A model generated the notes under the pieces. It searched no databases and was not told where the DNA came from. It saw only the letters and a program-made list of their open reading frames with translations. Below are positions 63,201-64,000 of a stretch of 64,000 nt of DNA, in pieces (within the stretch, counting starts at the first letter, position 1; every line of letters starts with the position of its first letter). Source of the stretch: Albibacterium sp035514885 (GTDB lineage Bacteria > Bacteroidota > Bacteroidia > Sphingobacteriales > Sphingobacteriaceae); the NCBI RefSeq assembly GCF_035514885.1, contig NZ_DATJCH010000017.1, forward strand, positions 1 to 64,000. The letters run 5' to 3'. The translations under genes and the position numbers were made by a program.

Positions 63201-64000
63201 GTACTTAACGGAACACGTACAAGACTTCGCCCCGTATTGATGACGGCAGCTGTGGCTTCCTTAGGATTTCTGCCTATGGCACTTAGCAACGGGGCGGGTG
63301 CCGAAGTACAAAGGCCTTTGGCAACGGTTGTTATTGGAGGCTTGCTAATTGCTACTTTTCTGACACTGTTTGTTTTGCCTACTTTATACATCGTATTCGA
63401 TAAAATGAATTTTCCTAAATTGAAATTCAGCAAGAAAAGTGCAAGTGTGATTGTCTTTCTTTTTTTCAATATTACTGCATTTGCTCAAAATATTACGTTG
63501 GATGAAGCAGTGAAAATGGCAACTGAAAACAGCCTTTCGGCAAAGAGCAAAACCTTGTTATCGGAATATTATAAAATGAGAATTTCAACGGGTGCCAATA
63601 TTCCGCAAACTTCTCTTACAGCAGAATTTGGGCAGATTAACGCGGCAACGACCGATAATAAATTCGGGGTCTCTCAGTCGTTTAGCTTTCCGACAGTTTA
63701 TACCAATCAGAAAGAAGTCTTAAAAGAGGAATGGAATTCCAGCATCATTGCCACCAAATTGAATCGGGTGGACGTTCAAAAAACAGTTACCGAATTGTTT
63801 TATCATATTTTGGTTTTGCGTGAAAGAGAAAAAATACTGACCCAATCGGATAGAATGTATGCCGAATTTTTGGAAAAAGCCAATCTTCGGTTTGAAAAAG
63901 GCGCAAGTAATATGCTGGAAAAAACAGCTGCCGGACTGCAACGGGAGAACATCAATATTCAATTAAAATCCTTAGTAAACGAAATTGAGTTGGCTAAAAT
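60297..64000 (+). CDS. czcA: CzcA-type heavy-metal RND pump fused to TolC-like factor (partial)
   Basis: The open frame runs from ATG 60297 to the window edge (1234 codons seen, no stop). Residues 1 to about 1045 are a complete heavy-metal RND pump. DFGLIVDGAVIIVE carries the proton-relay acids Asp401, Asp407 and Glu414, equal to Asp402/Asp408/Glu415 of CzcA, which points to Zn/Co/Cd-type rather than Cu/Ag transport. From about 1045 the chain continues through a hydrophobic SASVIVFLFFNITAFAQ segment into a TolC-like outer-membrane factor (ITLDEAVKMATENSLSAKSK). The pump and outer channel are thus one polypeptide, a form known in Bacteroidota. The periplasmic adaptor gene is expected downstream. 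Confidence 0.93.
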   Translation, partial: MLHKIIEFSIRNKLIIGLFIVALVGFGIYEATKLPIDAQPDITNNQVQIITVAPSLGATDIERLVTFPIEQANSNINGIVEIRSFSRFGLSLVTIVFDDDTDVYWARQQVAERLQNVQNEIPDGVGVPELGPISTGLGEIYQYVIRPEKGYEDQYDAIELRSIQDWIVRRQLLGVKGVAEVSSFGGKLKQYEIAVNSNKLQSLNLTINDVFSAVENNNQNTGGAYIEKGPTVLYIRSEGLIGNKEDIENISITSTTSGTPIFLREVAEVKTGYATRYGAMTYNDQGEVSGAIVMMLKGANSNEVIKNVKERIKAIQKTLPEGVVLEPFLDRSKMVNNAIGTIEKNLAEGALIVVFVLVLFLGNFRAGLLVASVIPLSMLFAIIMMNVFGVSGNLMSLGALDFGLIVDGAVIIVEAVLFQLHHSKKFAIVNRITQNQMNEQVSTSASKMVNSAVFGQLIILIVYLPIFTLEGIEGKMFKPMAQTVAFALIGAFILSLTYIPMMSSLVLSKNTKHKPNFSDKIMSRLERVHHDALAKVLRFPKLVISGIATLFAIAVFILSNLGGEFIPALEEGDFAVDTRVLTGSNLQTTIDYTQKAAHILKTKYPEVEMVVTKIGSGEVPTDPMPMEASDMMVILKDKKEWTSAKTFPELAGKMSKSLEAVPGISTGFQFPVQMRFNELMTGARQDVVCKIFGEDLDSLANYAHQFGEIIKTVDGAQDLYIEPITGMPQVIIKYNRANIAQYHLNISAINRVVNTAFAGQSAGKIYEGERRFDFVVKLDEKQRENLDDIRNLLIPAPNGTQIPLYQLAEVSIEDGPVQIQREDAKRRIVVGFNVRGRDVQSIVNELQIKAEEKLKFSPGYYVTYGGAFENLNKAIDRLMIAVPVSLLLIFILLYFAFHSIKQSLIIYSAIPLSAIGGIFFLALRGMPFSISAGIGFIALFGVAVLNGIVLIAEFNRLRQSGENDLNKIVLNGTRTRLRPVLMTAAVASLGFLPMALSNGAGAEVQRPLATVVIGGLLIATFLTLFVLPTLYIVFDKMNFPKLKFSKKSASVIVFLFFNITAFAQNITLDEAVKMATENSLSAKSKTLLSEYYKMRISTGANIPQTSLTAEFGQINAATTDNKFGVSQSFSFPTVYTNQKEVLKEEWNSSIIATKLNRVDVQKTVTELFYHILVLREREKILTQSDRMYAEFLEKANLRFEKGASNMLEKTAAGLQRENINIQLKSLVNEIELAK

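Noticed and set aside
60297..63400. Copper/silver-specific CusA
   Set aside because: The DFG..VDGAV...E relay matches the CzcA class; the copper class has a different motif.
1..64000. CRISPR arrays
   Set aside because: No regularly spaced direct repeats or cas genes were found on either strand.

Overview
The window is AT-rich DNA from a member of the Bacteroidota, most likely a Sphingobacteriaceae-type host. The evidence is the CTnDOT-style transfer genes (TraE to TraN set, RteC), A-rich rather than Shine-Dalgarno leaders, at least one TAnnTTTG-type promoter, and an RND-TolC fusion efflux protein of the kind common in this phylum. No rRNA or complete tRNA gene and no CRISPR array was seen.

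Layout. Positions 149-1147 hold an IS110-family transposase. Positions 1536-5166 form a mobilisation operon (MobC-type accessory protein, relaxase, coupling protein), with a hairpin-rich candidate oriT just upstream. Positions 5284-9668 carry cargo and regulators: a GNAT acetyltransferase, a membrane-anchored LuxR protein, RteC, and an ABC-F ATPase with an attenuator-like leader. Positions 9935-20481 are the type IV secretion (tra) operon, with three related covarying palindromes in its internal gaps. A lipoprotein, a structured non-coding stretch and a RadC-like gene close this half (20593-22038).

Positions 22208-47912 are a dense defence island. It holds a SIR2-HerA pair on the minus strand; a divergent UG/Abi-type reverse transcriptase; the ruins of a type I restriction locus (frameshifted HTH gene plus an HsdR N-terminal stub); a 989-residue protein joining an HsdR_N-type nuclease to a P-loop NTPase; and an expanded type III restriction operon (XRE controller, Mod, AlbA/Schlafen-like protein, Res, RloC-like anticodon-nuclease candidate, SNF2-type helicase, DUF4391). 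Three poorly known genes follow: a two-TM protein, a DUF2971 protein and a PD-(D/E)XK protein.

At 48144-48162 there is a sequence resembling the 3' end of a tRNA-Pro gene, followed by a strong terminator, palindromes built from a GGTGAAC motif, and a tyrosine recombinase (48457-49713). I read this as an element junction: the conjugative element with its defence island ends here, and either chromosome or a second, tandem element begins.

The right part (49727-64000) is mixed accessory DNA: an ORF6N protein, an ADP-ribosyltransferase-like protein, a DHFR/RibD-like reductase and an AraC regulator, a zinc-ribbon gene broken by one in-frame TAG, DUF1003 and membrane proteins, a universal stress protein, a cytochrome b561-like protein with a lipoprotein, an SDR, a DinB-like protein, and finally a CzcA-type heavy-metal RND pump fused to a TolC-like outer-membrane factor that runs off the window.

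How the genes work together: Mob and Tra proteins would move the element. RteC and the LuxR protein probably control transfer or excision. The defence genes give the host (and the element) several independent abortive or restriction responses, with the RloC-like nuclease placed so that it could back up the type III enzyme.
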